Positions 7,916 through 15,740 of a DNA stretch of 15,740 nt are shown piece after piece. Source of the DNA: Pseudomonadota bacterium (GTDB lineage Bacteria > Pseudomonadota > Alphaproteobacteria > Rhizobiales > Xanthobacteraceae); NCBI GenBank assembly GCA_023392205.1, contig JAEVZN010000449.1:1-15740 (forward strand), written 5' to 3'. The position numbers and the translations under genes were made by a program. How positions within the stretch are numbered: position 1 is the stretch's first letter; each line of letters starts with the position of its first letter. Below the pieces are notes generated by a model. It was not told the DNA's origin. It made no database searches and saw only the letters and a list, made by a program, of their open reading frames with translations.

Positions 7916-9052
7916 TTAGCGCCTTGGCTTCAACTTGCGCGATTGAGTTTTCCGGCTGGTTAAGGCGGAATCGGGGCGCTTTTCGGTGCGCGCGCGTCTT
8001 GGTGGTGCCTGCTCCACGATCAGCCGACCGCGGGAGGCTGTCACCACTGCGCCGGCCAGGGTGCGCCGGAATCGGGGCGACGGCCTTTCGCCCGCGGACA
8101 TGACCTGCGCAAGGGCATCCGAGAGCGCCTCGAGCTTGCGCAATTCCACCGGGCCCTCCGAGCCGGTCCAGTTGATCATCCGGCCCAGGGCGCGCAGCCG
8201 GATTTCGTCCGGAAGCGCCGAAAAAGCAGTGGAATCAAGGATGATCGGCCCTGCAGGCGGCCATGGCGGCGGCGCCAATGTCCGCAGCGCCGCATTCAGC
8301 ACCTCGTAATGGGCCGCCTCGCTGCGCAGTACCCGGCGCGCCAGGAGCGCCAGCCGCTCCGGCGTCATGCCCTCGCGGGCCAGCGCCGCTGCACTTTCGC
8401 GCAGCCGTACTCTTGTGAAAAACGGATCGCGATTGGTCGGGTCCTCGGCAAACGGGACCTTCGCCGCCTTCAGCGTCGCAACCAGCCGCGCCTTGGGGAT
8501 ACCGAGAAAGGGTCGCACCACGGCAAGCCCGGCCTCGGCCGCACCGGGCACCGGTGCCGAAAACGTCATTCCGGCGAGCCCCGCGACACCGCTGCCGCGG
8601 GCGAGCCGCATCAGCACCGTTTCCGCCTGGTCGTCGAGCGTGTGGCCGGTGAGGATCAACGCGGCACCGGCCTTGCGCGCGGCCTTTGCCAGCAGGAGAT
8701 AGCGAGCCTCCCGTGCCGCCGCCTGCAAGCCTGCGGATGGTTTGGCCCCGGTCCAGCGGAGGATGCGGTGCTCGACGCCCAACTCCTCCGCCAGACGGGC
8801 GACCGCGCGCGCCTCGGCTTTCGCCGCCGGACGCAAGCCGTGATCCACGGTGACGGCGACAAGTTTCGGTTTTCGTCCAAGGGCGTTGCGCCAGCGCGCC
8901 GCCAGCATCAGGAGGGCTGTGGAATCCGGTCCGCCCGAGACGGCCAGCGCGATGACCGGATAGCGGGACAGCGGACCGAATAGCTGGCCCGCCTCGGCAG
9001 CCGAGACCGCCGTGTGGTCAGCAGCGCGCGCGCTTTTGTTCACGCTCCACAT
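7916..9052 (-). CDS. tilS: tRNA(Ile)-lysidine synthase
   Basis: This 378-residue N-type PP-loop ATPase converts C34 of the AUA-reading tRNA-Ile to lysidine, an essential step for isoleucine decoding. Motifs seen are SGGPDST (39-45), VDHGLRP (69-75) and GHTLDDQAETVLMRLARGSG (136-155). It is shorter than the E. coli enzyme and lacks a clear full C-terminal domain, as is usual in this group. It ends in a very basic tail rich in Arg and Lys. ATG 9052 overlaps the end of cpoB by 35 bases. An in-frame GTG at 9043 would reduce the overlap and has GGA about nine bases upstream, so the exact start is uncertain. The overlap implies co-transcription with cpoB. Confidence 0.95.
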   Translation of the reverse strand: MWSVNKSARAADHTAVSAAEAGQLFGPLSRYPVIALAVSGGPDSTALLMLAARWRNALGRKPKLVAVTVDHGLRPAAKAEARAVARLAEELGVEHRILRWTGAKPSAGLQAAAREARYLLLAKAARKAGAALILTGHTLDDQAETVLMRLARGSGVAGLAGMTFSAPVPGAAEAGLAVVRPFLGIPKARLVATLKAAKVPFAEDPTNRDPFFTRVRLRESAAALAREGMTPERLALLARRVLRSEAAHYEVLNAALRTLAPPPWPPAGPIILDSTAFSALPDEIRLRALGRMINWTGSEGPVELRKLEALSDALAQVMSAGERPSPRFRRTLAGAVVTASRGRLIVEQAPPRRARTEKRPDSALTSRKTQSRKLKPRR

Positions 9053-10121
9053 TCCGCTTCAGGCCGTCCGACGAGCGGGGAAACTTCCGTTCGATTTCCG
9101 CAAATGACGCGCAGGCCATTTCCTTCTGCCCAAGGGCTGCGAGCGACTGGCCCAGACGCAGCAATGCATCGGGCGCGCGCGAGGACTTGTCGAATTTGGT
9201 CGTGACTTCAAGATAGGCTTCCGCCGCTTCCTGATATTGCTTGCGCAGATAGAAGCTCTCGCCGAGCCAGTATTGCGCGTTGGACGCCTGGCGGTCACCG
9301 GGAAAACGATCGAGGAAATCCCGGAAGGTCTGCTCGGCCGCGGTATAATCGCGCCGCTGCATGAAACGGTAACCGAGATCGAATTGCTCCTGCGGACTAT
9401 CCGCCTGCGGCGCGATGGCGGCCTGCCGGCCCATGCCGCTCTGCGGAGCGGCGCCTGCGCCGCGCGGCTGCAATGCCGGATCGTTGGCCGCGTTGCCGGC
9501 CAGGGTCGACAGATCGAGCGGGGCGCCAGCATCGCGGCCGCGCGTTCCGTCCGAATAATTCTCGTCCAGTGGCGGCGCCGATGGCTGGCCGGCCGGCAGG
9601 GAGCCGAGCGGCCGCGGGAAGCCCGGTGCGTCGGGATGGGCGTTGGGATCGAACGCATCGCCACGCCGCCCTTGCGGGACCTGAACCGGTGCCTGGGCCT
9701 GAGCGCTGCCTTGCGGGTCGAAACGCTGATCGCCGCGCTGCGAGGACCAGGGATCGCCGCCGGCGCGCGGGTCCGGCATGGCTTGCCCGGCAAAGCGTGG
9801 ATCGCTGTCCTGCTGGATCTGCGGCGCGGCATCCGATCGCGGTCCCGACGGCCTGACCGCAGGCGCAGGTCGGGCACCGCCCCGCTGCCCACCCAGTTCC
9901 TGGAGCCTGTATTCGGTGTCTTCGTTTGTGCGCCGGACCTGTTGTTCGAGTTGCTGATTGCGATGCTGCAATCGCTCGACCTGCCCGGTGAGTTGCCGGA
10001 TCTGGTTCTCCAGCGCCTCCAGACGCATCACGAGTTCGGACGCGGAAATCTGGGCGGATGCAGGGGCGGCACCGCCCAGAATCAGCATCGCCACGATTGC
10101 AAGGTGCGGCGTCAGGCGCAT
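9018..10121 (-). CDS. cpoB: Tol-Pal system protein CpoB (YbgF), periplasmic TPR protein
   Basis: This is a 367-residue exported protein. It has a signal peptide at about 1-23 (cleavage after ASA) and a Gln/Leu-rich coiled coil at about 25-76 that would form the oligomerisation helix. A long Pro/Gly/Gln-rich low-complexity linker runs from about 77 to 240. Three TPR units follow at about 245-355 (QFDLGYRFMQRRDYTAAEQT..., AQYWLGESFYLRKQYQEAAE..., ALLRLGQSLAALGQKEMACA...). In E. coli CpoB binds TolA and links outer-membrane constriction to PBP1B during division. The linker is much longer than in E. coli. cpoB is usually next to pal; here an RND efflux pair separates them. The 88-base upstream gap (10122-10209) shows no convincing promoter or terminator. 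Confidence 0.93.
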   Translation of the reverse strand: MRLTPHLAIVAMLILGGAAPASAQISASELVMRLEALENQIRQLTGQVERLQHRNQQLEQQVRRTNEDTEYRLQELGGQRGGARPAPAVRPSGPRSDAAPQIQQDSDPRFAGQAMPDPRAGGDPWSSQRGDQRFDPQGSAQAQAPVQVPQGRRGDAFDPNAHPDAPGFPRPLGSLPAGQPSAPPLDENYSDGTRGRDAGAPLDLSTLAGNAANDPALQPRGAGAAPQSGMGRQAAIAPQADSPQEQFDLGYRFMQRRDYTAAEQTFRDFLDRFPGDRQASNAQYWLGESFYLRKQYQEAAEAYLEVTTKFDKSSRAPDALLRLGQSLAALGQKEMACASFAEIERKFPRSSDGLKRNVEREQKRARC

Positions 10122-10209
10122 GTTCGAACACTCAAAGCTGGTTTGGAAAATGATGATCCAGCATAGTCTCCCGCACGTCGAAATTATGACTGCATCCGTT
10201 TACCGCCCG

Positions 10210-13200
10210 TTAACCGGCCGTCCTGGTCTCCGGCGCCGGAGCCTTGGTGCCCTTGAGCCATTCCTCGATTCGCTGGATCACCACAAACAGCGACGGCACG
10301 AACAGCACCGCGAGGCAGGTCGAGGCGATCATGCCGCTGAATACAGTAAGCCCGATGGATTTGCGGGCGCTTGCGCCCGCCCCGGTGGCCAGCACCAGCG
10401 GCACCATGGCGATGATGAAGGCAAACGACGTCATGAGGATCGCGCGGAAACGCGCCTGCGAGGCGCCAATCGCCGCTTCATCGATGGGCCGGCCGTCCCG
10501 CACCCGCAATTCGCGTGCGACCTCGACGATCAGAATAGCATTCTTGGCAGCCAGCGCGATCAGCAGCACCAGCCCGATCTGCGTGTAGAGATTGTTGTCG
10601 ACGCCGAGACCCTTCAGCGCCACGACGGGACCGACCAATGCCAGCGGCACCGATATGATGATCGCCAGCGGCGCGTACCAGCTTTCATACTGGCCGGCGA
10701 GCACGAGATAGACCAGCAACATGGCAAGCGCGAGCACGATATAAAGCTGATTGCCGACGGCCTTTTCCTGATACGACATCGCCGTCCATTCGAACGCCGC
10801 ACCCGGTGGCAATGTGGTGCGGGCAATCTGCTCCATCAGGCCGATGGCCTCGCCGGACGAGAAGCCGGGCGCCGGCAAGCCGATCACGGTCGATGACGGA
10901 TAGAGATTGTAGAGATTGATCAGCGACGGGCCGACCGATGGCGTGATCGTCACCAGCGTGCCGAGCGGGATCATGTCGCCATTTTTGCCGCGCACGGTCA
11001 GATGGTCGATATCGGTCGGGCTCACGCGGTATTTCGCATCCGCCTGGACATAGACCTGGAAGGTGCGCCCGAACCTGTTGAATTGCGCGACATAGCTGGA
11101 GCCAAGATACGAGGCGAGCGTCTGGAAAACGGCATCGACCGGCACCTCCAGCGTCTGCGCCTTGATGCGGTCGACCTCGACCACAACCTGCGGCACATCG
11201 GCGCGGAACGACGTTTGCACGCGCTGCAATCCGCTTTGCGATTGCGCATTGCGGACCACGGCATTGGTGATGGCCTGCAATTTCGAGAAATCGAACGACC
11301 CGTCGCGCAGCTGCAATTGCATGGTGAAGCCGCCGGCATTGCCGATGCCCTGAATCGGCGGCGGCGGCAGCACATTCACCTTCGCGCCCATGATGGTGTC
11401 GAAGTCGCGCGACATGCGATTAAAGAGCGGCAGCAATTGCTCGTCCTTGCCGCGCTCGTCCCAGTCCTTGAGGACGATATAGACGACGCCCGCACTGGAC
11501 AGGGTGGCGTTGTTGTCGAGCGCCGACACGCCGGAAATGGAGAGCGCGCTTTCGACGCCGGGCGTCTTGCGCGCGAGCGCTGACACCTGTTCGAGCACGG
11601 CATTGGTGCGCTCGAGCGAAGCGCCGTCCGGCAATTGCACAGTGGCGAGCAGATAGCCCTGGTCCTCGATCGGCAGAAAGCCGGTCGGGATGCGCGACAG
11701 GCCGTAGCCGGCGGCGGCAATGATCGCGAAAGCGACGATTGTCGAGACCACTGCATGCCGCACCATCACGCCGATGAACCGCAGATAGCCGCGTTCGGCC
11801 CTGTCATAGATGGCGTTGAAGCCGCGGAAAATGAAGTTGCGCTGTTCCGGCGGGGTCGGCTTGCGCAGCCACATCGCGCATTGGGTGGGCTTCAGCGTCG
11901 CGGCATTGATGGCGCTGAGCAAGGCGGTGGCGGCGATCACCAGCGCGAATTGCGCATACATCTGGCCGGTCAGTCCGGGCAGGAAGGCGGCCGGTATGAA
12001 CACGGCCATCAGCACCAGCGTGATGCCGATGATCGGACCGAACAGCTGGTCCATCGCCTTGATCGCCGCATCATGGCCCGACAGGCCCTGCTCCATGTTG
12101 TGCGCGGCACCCTCGACCACGACAATGGCGTCGTCCACCACGATGCCGATGGCGAGCACGATCGCAAACAGGGTCGACAGGTTAACGGTGAAGCCGAGCG
12201 CGGCCATCGCCGCAAAGGCACCGATGATCGTCACCGGTACGGTGGTGGCGGGCACCAGCATCGCGCGCCAGTCCTGCAGGAACAGGACGATCACGATCAG
12301 CACCAGGAACGCCGCCTCGAACAGGGTGCGATAGACCTCGTTGATCGAGGCATTGACGAATTTCGTCGTGTCGAACGGGATCTGGTAGCGCACGCCCGGC
12401 GGGAATGCGCCGGCAAGTTCGTCCATCTTTGCGCCGACCGCCTGACGCACCTGCAGCGCATTGGCGCCCGGCGACTGGAAGATACCGAGCGCTGCGGCAG
12501 GCTCGCCATCCTGCGTGAAAATCTGGCTGTAGGTTTGCGCGCCAAGCTCGACCCATCCGACATCCTTGACGCGGGTGAGCTGTCCGCCCGCTCCCGAACC
12601 TGTCTTGACGACGATATTCTCGAATTCCTCGACCTCCGCGAGGCGGCCCGAAATGTCGACTGTGTACTGGAAGTTCTGCCCGGCCGGTGTCGGCGGCGCG
12701 CCGAGCTGCCCGGCCGTGACCTGCTGGCTCTGCGCCTGTACCGCCTGGATAACGTCCTGCGGTGTGAGCGCGCGCGCCTGCAGCTTGTCGGGATCAAGCC
12801 ACAGGCGCATCGAATATTGCCCGGCCCCGAACACCGAGACATTGCCGACGCCCGGCACGCGGGAGAGATCGTCGCGCAAACTGATGGTGCCGTAATTGGC
12901 GAGGAACAGACTGTCGCGCGACTTGTCGGGCGAGGTCAGCGTGACGAACATCAGGATGGCGGTGGACTTTTTCTGCACCGTCACACCCTGCGCCTGCACC
13001 GCCTGCGGCAGCGACGACAGGGCAGCGGACACGCGGTTCTGCACCAGCACCTGCGCGAAATCCAGATTGGTGCCGATCTTGAAGGTCACGATCAAGGTGT
13101 AGGTGCCGTCGGACGCGCTCGTCGACTGCATGTAGATCATGTCCTCGACGCCATTGACCTGCTGCTCGATCGGCAACGCCACGGTATCGATCACCACCCG

Positions 13201-13365
13201 CGCGCTGGCGCCGGGATAGCGAGTCTGCACCTGCACGGTGGGCGGCGTGACATTCGGATATTGCGAGACGGGAAGATTGAGCAGCGCGACGAGCCCGATC
13301 ACCACCATGAGGATGGCGAGCACATTGGCGAGGACCGGACGCTCGATGAAGAATTTCGAGATCAT
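10210..13365 (-). CDS. RND efflux pump, inner-membrane permease (HAE1 family, AcrB/MexB-like)
   Basis: This is a 1051-residue, full-length proton-driven multidrug exporter. It starts with MISKFFIERPVLANVLAI, the usual first helix. The proton-relay residues are present: D411 and D412 in GIVVDDAIVVVE (helix 4) and K941 in ALAAKNAILIVE (helix 10). The two large periplasmic loops lie at about 30-340 and 560-870. The helix 6 end reads TLKPTQCAMWL, instead of the TLSPALCA of AcrB. The substrate is unknown. ATG 13365 has AGGCGG seven bases upstream and follows the adaptor stop by 16 bases, so the two form one operon. No outer-membrane channel gene is in view, so a TolC-type partner must be encoded elsewhere. 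Confidence 0.96.
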   Translation of the reverse strand: MISKFFIERPVLANVLAILMVVIGLVALLNLPVSQYPNVTPPTVQVQTRYPGASARVVIDTVALPIEQQVNGVEDMIYMQSTSASDGTYTLIVTFKIGTNLDFAQVLVQNRVSAALSSLPQAVQAQGVTVQKKSTAILMFVTLTSPDKSRDSLFLANYGTISLRDDLSRVPGVGNVSVFGAGQYSMRLWLDPDKLQARALTPQDVIQAVQAQSQQVTAGQLGAPPTPAGQNFQYTVDISGRLAEVEEFENIVVKTGSGAGGQLTRVKDVGWVELGAQTYSQIFTQDGEPAAALGIFQSPGANALQVRQAVGAKMDELAGAFPPGVRYQIPFDTTKFVNASINEVYRTLFEAAFLVLIVIVLFLQDWRAMLVPATTVPVTIIGAFAAMAALGFTVNLSTLFAIVLAIGIVVDDAIVVVEGAAHNMEQGLSGHDAAIKAMDQLFGPIIGITLVLMAVFIPAAFLPGLTGQMYAQFALVIAATALLSAINAATLKPTQCAMWLRKPTPPEQRNFIFRGFNAIYDRAERGYLRFIGVMVRHAVVSTIVAFAIIAAAGYGLSRIPTGFLPIEDQGYLLATVQLPDGASLERTNAVLEQVSALARKTPGVESALSISGVSALDNNATLSSAGVVYIVLKDWDERGKDEQLLPLFNRMSRDFDTIMGAKVNVLPPPPIQGIGNAGGFTMQLQLRDGSFDFSKLQAITNAVVRNAQSQSGLQRVQTSFRADVPQVVVEVDRIKAQTLEVPVDAVFQTLASYLGSSYVAQFNRFGRTFQVYVQADAKYRVSPTDIDHLTVRGKNGDMIPLGTLVTITPSVGPSLINLYNLYPSSTVIGLPAPGFSSGEAIGLMEQIARTTLPPGAAFEWTAMSYQEKAVGNQLYIVLALAMLLVYLVLAGQYESWYAPLAIIISVPLALVGPVVALKGLGVDNNLYTQIGLVLLIALAAKNAILIVEVARELRVRDGRPIDEAAIGASQARFRAILMTSFAFIIAMVPLVLATGAGASARKSIGLTVFSGMIASTCLAVLFVPSLFVVIQRIEEWLKGTKAPAPETRTAG

Positions 13366-13381
13366 CGGGCGGCCGCCTGCA

Positions 13382-14527
13382 TCATTTCGCCTGCGCGGCG
13401 GCGGCCGGTTGCGGCTTCGGATCGACCTTCTGGCCGGGGATGGCGCGCATCAGCCCATCAACCACCACGCGATCGTCAGGGCTGAGACCTTTCTCGATCA
13501 CCCGCAGACTGCCATCGAGTTGCCCCGGCGTGACCGGGCGCTGCTGCACCACATTGTCGGCGCCGACCACCAGCACATAGCGCCCGCCCTGATCGCTGCC
13601 GAGCGCGCTATCGGGCACCAGCATCTGCTCCCGGCCCGGCCCCGGCACGCGCACCCGCACGTAATATCCCGGCAGCAGCACATCCTTCGGATTGTCGAGC
13701 ACGCCACGGACCGCAAGCGTCCCGGTTCCGGCGGCGATGGTCGGCGCGACATAATCGAGATGGCCGACATGCGGGAAGCCCGTCTCCGTCTGCAATCCGA
13801 CTTCCACCGGCAGCTTCTTGATCTCCTCATCGTTCAGCCCGCGCGCCATGCGGGCCGCGCGGATGCGCAGCACGTCCTGCTCGCTGACATTGAAATTCAC
13901 ATAGATGGGATCGATCTGCACGATGGTGGCAAGCTTTGTCGGCGTGTTGTTGGCGCCGACATATTCACCGACCGACACGAGCCGCGCGCTGACCACGCCG
14001 TCGAACGGCGCCACCACCTGCGTATAGTCGAGATTGATCTTGGCCAGTTCCGTATTGGCCTGCGCCTGTTCGAGGTTGGCCTTGTCGGTGTCGCGCTGGG
14101 CCAATGCCTTGTCGTAATTGGCCTGCGTGGACACCTGGCGCGAGATCAGGTCGGCCTGCCGCTCGAATTCGGCCTGCGACTGCTTCAGTGCTGCGTCTGC
14201 CCCGTCCTGCGCGGCCTTGGCCTGCTCAAGCTTGACCCGGTAGGGCTCGGGCTCGATCACGAAAAGAGGCGCACCCTTTTTGACGATCGCGCCATCGTCA
14301 TACTGGATTGCCTGCACGAAGCCCGGCACCCGCGCAACGAGATCCACGGTGTTGACCGCGGCCAGGGTGCCGGTTTCCTTCAGATAGCCGATGACATTCT
14401 GGCGCACCGGATTGGCGACCACGACCTCGGGCGGCGGCGGCGGCACATAGCGATTCGGTTCGTCGCAACCCAGCAAGAAAAGGGGCGCAACACATGCCAG
14501 CCAGCACCGATTCAATGCACGTCGCAT
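13382..14527 (-). CDS. RND efflux periplasmic adaptor lipoprotein (AcrA/MexA-like)
   Basis: This 381-residue membrane-fusion protein bridges the pump and an outer-membrane channel. A lipoprotein signal ends in LLGC, with the modified Cys at 21. The next residues are Asp22 and Glu23, the classic Lol-avoidance signal that keeps lipoproteins in the inner membrane, as expected for an adaptor. A Pro stretch (29-33) follows. The two halves of the lipoyl domain (about 60-97 and 168-205) flank a coiled-coil hairpin (about 98-165). The beta-barrel and membrane-proximal domains complete it. ATG 14527 has no strong Shine-Dalgarno. The gene begins after the pal terminator, so it needs its own promoter in 14528-14580, where I see only a weak TTGCCA/AATGGT pair. 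Confidence 0.94.
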   Translation of the reverse strand: MRRALNRCWLACVAPLFLLGCDEPNRYVPPPPPEVVVANPVRQNVIGYLKETGTLAAVNTVDLVARVPGFVQAIQYDDGAIVKKGAPLFVIEPEPYRVKLEQAKAAQDGADAALKQSQAEFERQADLISRQVSTQANYDKALAQRDTDKANLEQAQANTELAKINLDYTQVVAPFDGVVSARLVSVGEYVGANNTPTKLATIVQIDPIYVNFNVSEQDVLRIRAARMARGLNDEEIKKLPVEVGLQTETGFPHVGHLDYVAPTIAAGTGTLAVRGVLDNPKDVLLPGYYVRVRVPGPGREQMLVPDSALGSDQGGRYVLVVGADNVVQQRPVTPGQLDGSLRVIEKGLSPDDRVVVDGLMRAIPGQKVDPKPQPAAAAQAK

Positions 14528-14580
14528 GACGCAACCATTTCGCGCCGCCGGAACTTTGGCAAGTCCCTATCGGGGAGCCC

Positions 14581-14612
14581 AAAAACGCAACTGGCGCCAC
14601 ATGCGGCGCCAG
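14581..14612 (-). terminator. Intrinsic terminator of pal
   Basis: On the minus strand, CTGGCGCC and GGCGCCAG (14605-14612 with 14591-14598) form a perfect 8-bp stem with a six-base loop. TTGCGTTTTT (14581-14590) follows. It lies 28 bases after the pal stop and separates pal from the RND operon. Confidence 0.88.
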
Positions 14613-14640
14613 AGCAACAGCTTTCGATTTCCGCGCCGCG

Positions 14641-15129
14641 TCAGGAACTGGCGTTCAGCACCGTGACCGCGCGCCGGTTCTGCGACCAGCAGGAAATATC
14701 GTTACACACCGCGACCGGACGCTCCTTGCCGAAGGAAATGGTCCGCATGCGCTGCGGATTGACCCCACGCGAGGCCAGATATTCACGGACCGTCTGGGCG
14801 CGCCGCGCGCCAAGCGCGATATTGTATTCGCGGGTGCCGCGCTCGTCGGCATGGCCTTCGATCGTGAAGGTGTATTGCGAATAGCGGGCCAGCCATTGCG
14901 CCTGGTTATCGAGCGTGGCGCGGGCCTGCGGGGTGAGCGAGGTCTGGTCGGACTCAAAGAAGACGCGGTCACCGACATTGACCACGAAATCCTGTTGCGC
15001 GCCGGGCGTCGCCGCACCCGCGGCGCCAACCTGATCGTTGGGATTATTAGCGCAGGCGGACACCGCCAGCGTGAGGGCGAGCATGCCAACCCACGACAAG
15101 AGGCGCGAGGATCGTGTGGCAGGATTCAT
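14641..15129 (-). CDS. pal: Peptidoglycan-associated lipoprotein Pal
   Basis: This is a 162-residue outer-membrane lipoprotein of the Tol-Pal system. The lipobox is VSAC, with lipidated Cys26 followed by Ala-Asn. It carries no Asp at +2, so export to the outer membrane is expected. The OmpA-like domain occupies about 50-158 and carries the peptidoglycan-binding core GHADERGTREYN (92-103) and LGARRA (106-111), with NRRAV near the end. A Cys pair (142, 147) may form a disulfide. I chose ATG 15129 because GGAG (15138-15141) lies eight bases upstream and the signal peptide then begins normally. An ATG at 15204 would add 25 residues before the signal. It follows tolB after a 182-base gap and ends in an intrinsic terminator. 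Confidence 0.96.
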   Translation of the reverse strand: MNPATRSSRLLSWVGMLALTLAVSACANNPNDQVGAAGAATPGAQQDFVVNVGDRVFFESDQTSLTPQARATLDNQAQWLARYSQYTFTIEGHADERGTREYNIALGARRAQTVREYLASRGVNPQRMRTISFGKERPVAVCNDISCWSQNRRAVTVLNASS

Positions 15130-15137
15130 CCCGGTGA

Positions 15138-15141
15138 CTCC
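15138..15141 (-). promoter_or_regulatory. Ribosome binding site of pal
   Basis: GGAG on the minus strand is placed eight bases before the ATG at 15129 and decides between that start and the upstream in-frame ATG at 15204. Confidence 0.7.
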
Positions 15142-15178
15142 ATTTACTTTACCGGACAGTTTCGAAAGGTCTACGCCG

Positions 15179-15195
15179 CGTTCGTTAAACGAACG
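15179..15195. promoter_or_regulatory. Perfect 17-base palindrome in the tolB-pal gap, possible operator
   Basis: CGTTCGTT and AACGAACG flank a single central A. On the plus strand it contains GTTC-N7-GAAC. A second palindrome, GAACGTTC (15191-15198), overlaps its right arm. With a one-base centre it suits a dimeric DNA-binding protein better than an RNA hairpin. The regulator is not identified; the alphaproteobacterial LexA box is a direct repeat GTTC-N7-GTTC and does not match. It lies 50 bases upstream of the pal start. Confidence 0.4.
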
Positions 15196-15266
15196 TTCCA
15201 TCAACCTTGATCAGACCTTGCGAAGCGCCCCGAATTGCGACCCTTGGCCGCAAAATGTCGTTAATG

Positions 15267-15282
15267 GTTAGTCATCCCTTAA
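15267..15282 (-). promoter_or_regulatory. CtrA-like binding site upstream of pal
   Basis: On the minus strand, TTAA, seven bases, then CTAAC matches eight of nine positions of the alphaproteobacterial CtrA consensus TTAA-N7-TTAAC. An ATTAAC word follows directly. It sits between the tolB stop and the pal start. Such AT-rich words are rare in this GC-rich sequence but can occur by chance. Confidence 0.3.
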
Positions 15283-15311
15283 TGCCGAAAATGCGGCAGG
15301 GCGAGGATTTT

Positions 15312-15740
15312 TCACGACAATAACGGCGACCAGGCGGGATCTGACGCAAAACTGGGCGTCGGGACACGCTGCTCATTGCGGCCGGTAATGTCGACCGAAT
15401 AAAGCGCAGGCCCCGGCGAACCGGTTCCCTCGCGAAAGAACATGATCACGCGGCCGTTGGGCGCTCTGGTCGGGCCTTCGTTGTGAAATCCCTCGGTCAG
15501 AACGCGCTCGCCGGACCCATCGGTGCGCATGATGCCGATCGCGAAGCGGCCGCCGCCCTGCTTGGTGAAGGCGATGGTGTCGCCGCGCGGCGACCAGACC
15601 GGGGTCGAGTAAGACCCCTCGCCGAAACTGATGCGCTGCGCCTGACCGCCCGTGGACGGCATCACGTAAATCTGCTGCGAACCGCCGCGATCGGATTCGA
15701 AGCAGATCTGCGAGCCGTCCGGCGAATAGGACGGCGCGGT
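15312..15740 (-). CDS. tolB: Tol-Pal system beta-propeller protein TolB (C-terminal part, 5' end outside window)
   Basis: The last 142 residues of TolB are visible and the start lies beyond the right edge. The visible part consists of propeller blades with the repeated core [35 protein letters not shown] and [11 protein letters not shown], ending DPAWSPLL. TolB is periplasmic and hands Pal to the TolQRA machine. Immediate linkage to pal is the standard order. One blade reads GPTRAPNGR, with Arg where an aromatic residue usually stands. Confidence 0.93.
   Translation of the reverse strand, partial: TAPSYSPDGSQICFESDRGGSQQIYVMPSTGGQAQRISFGEGSYSTPVWSPRGDTIAFTKQGGGRFAIGIMRTDGSGERVLTEGFHNEGPTRAPNGRVIMFFREGTGSPGPALYSVDITGRNEQRVPTPSFASDPAWSPLLS

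Noticed and set aside
11635..13485. A 616-codon open frame on the plus strand, and another of 548 codons at 13238-14884
   Set aside because: They are antisense to the RND pump, adaptor and pal genes. Their translations are Arg/His/Asp-rich with no recognisable domain, the usual shadow of GC-rich coding DNA.
15133..15165. A TAGACC-N16-TAAAGT promoter for pal
   Set aside because: Transcription from it would start inside or after the pal ribosome binding site, so it could not make a translatable pal message.
15180..15194. LexA (SOS) box upstream of pal
   Set aside because: The alphaproteobacterial LexA site is a direct repeat GTTC-N7-GTTC. Here the half-sites are inverted (GTTC-N7-GAAC).
15278..15302. 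Terminator after tolB
   Set aside because: TGCCG/CGGCA can form a short stem, but no T-run follows on the minus strand, so read-through into pal is likely.

Overview
The window is a GC-rich stretch of an alphaproteobacterial chromosome, most likely Hyphomicrobiales (Rhizobiales). The evidence is the codon use, the tolB-pal / cpoB-tilS-ftsH gene neighbourhood and the style of the FtsH and Pal sequences. It holds fourteen protein genes, two of them cut by the window edges. I found no RNA genes, insertion sequences, integrases, CRISPR arrays or phage genes. No gap between genes exceeds about 180 bases.

Left part (1-5738), metabolism and transport. A thiamine-diphosphate (ThDP) enzyme of the acetolactate synthase type runs off the left edge and sits directly downstream of a small NIPSNAP-family gene (both minus strand). 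Divergent from them is a two-domain kinase-like protein, an aminoglycoside-phosphotransferase fold joined to a P-loop ATPase domain. It meets the azlCD branched-chain amino-acid exporter pair tail to tail, with a 21-base overlap. An MFS transporter is divergent from azlC and converges on a conserved gene of unknown function that carries an Ada-like CxxC element.

Right part (5837-15740), cell-envelope and protein-quality housekeeping, all on the minus strand and read right to left. The order is tolB (end only), pal, an RND efflux adaptor and its inner-membrane pump, cpoB, tilS and ftsH. Pal, TolB and CpoB are parts of the Tol-Pal system, which coordinates outer-membrane constriction at division. 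TilS makes the lysidine of tRNA-Ile, and FtsH is the membrane AAA+ zinc protease. pal and ftsH each end in a clear intrinsic terminator, and ftsH has a candidate promoter of its own.

Most of the window is ordinary core genome, and I do not see a convincing new multi-gene system. The points most worth checking are: (1) a Val at the place of the catalytic Glu in the ThDP enzyme, as in glyoxylate carboligase; (2) the uncharacterised Ada-like CxxC protein; (3) an RND pump operon lying between pal and cpoB; and (4) a perfect 17-base palindrome and a CtrA-like site in the tolB-pal gap.
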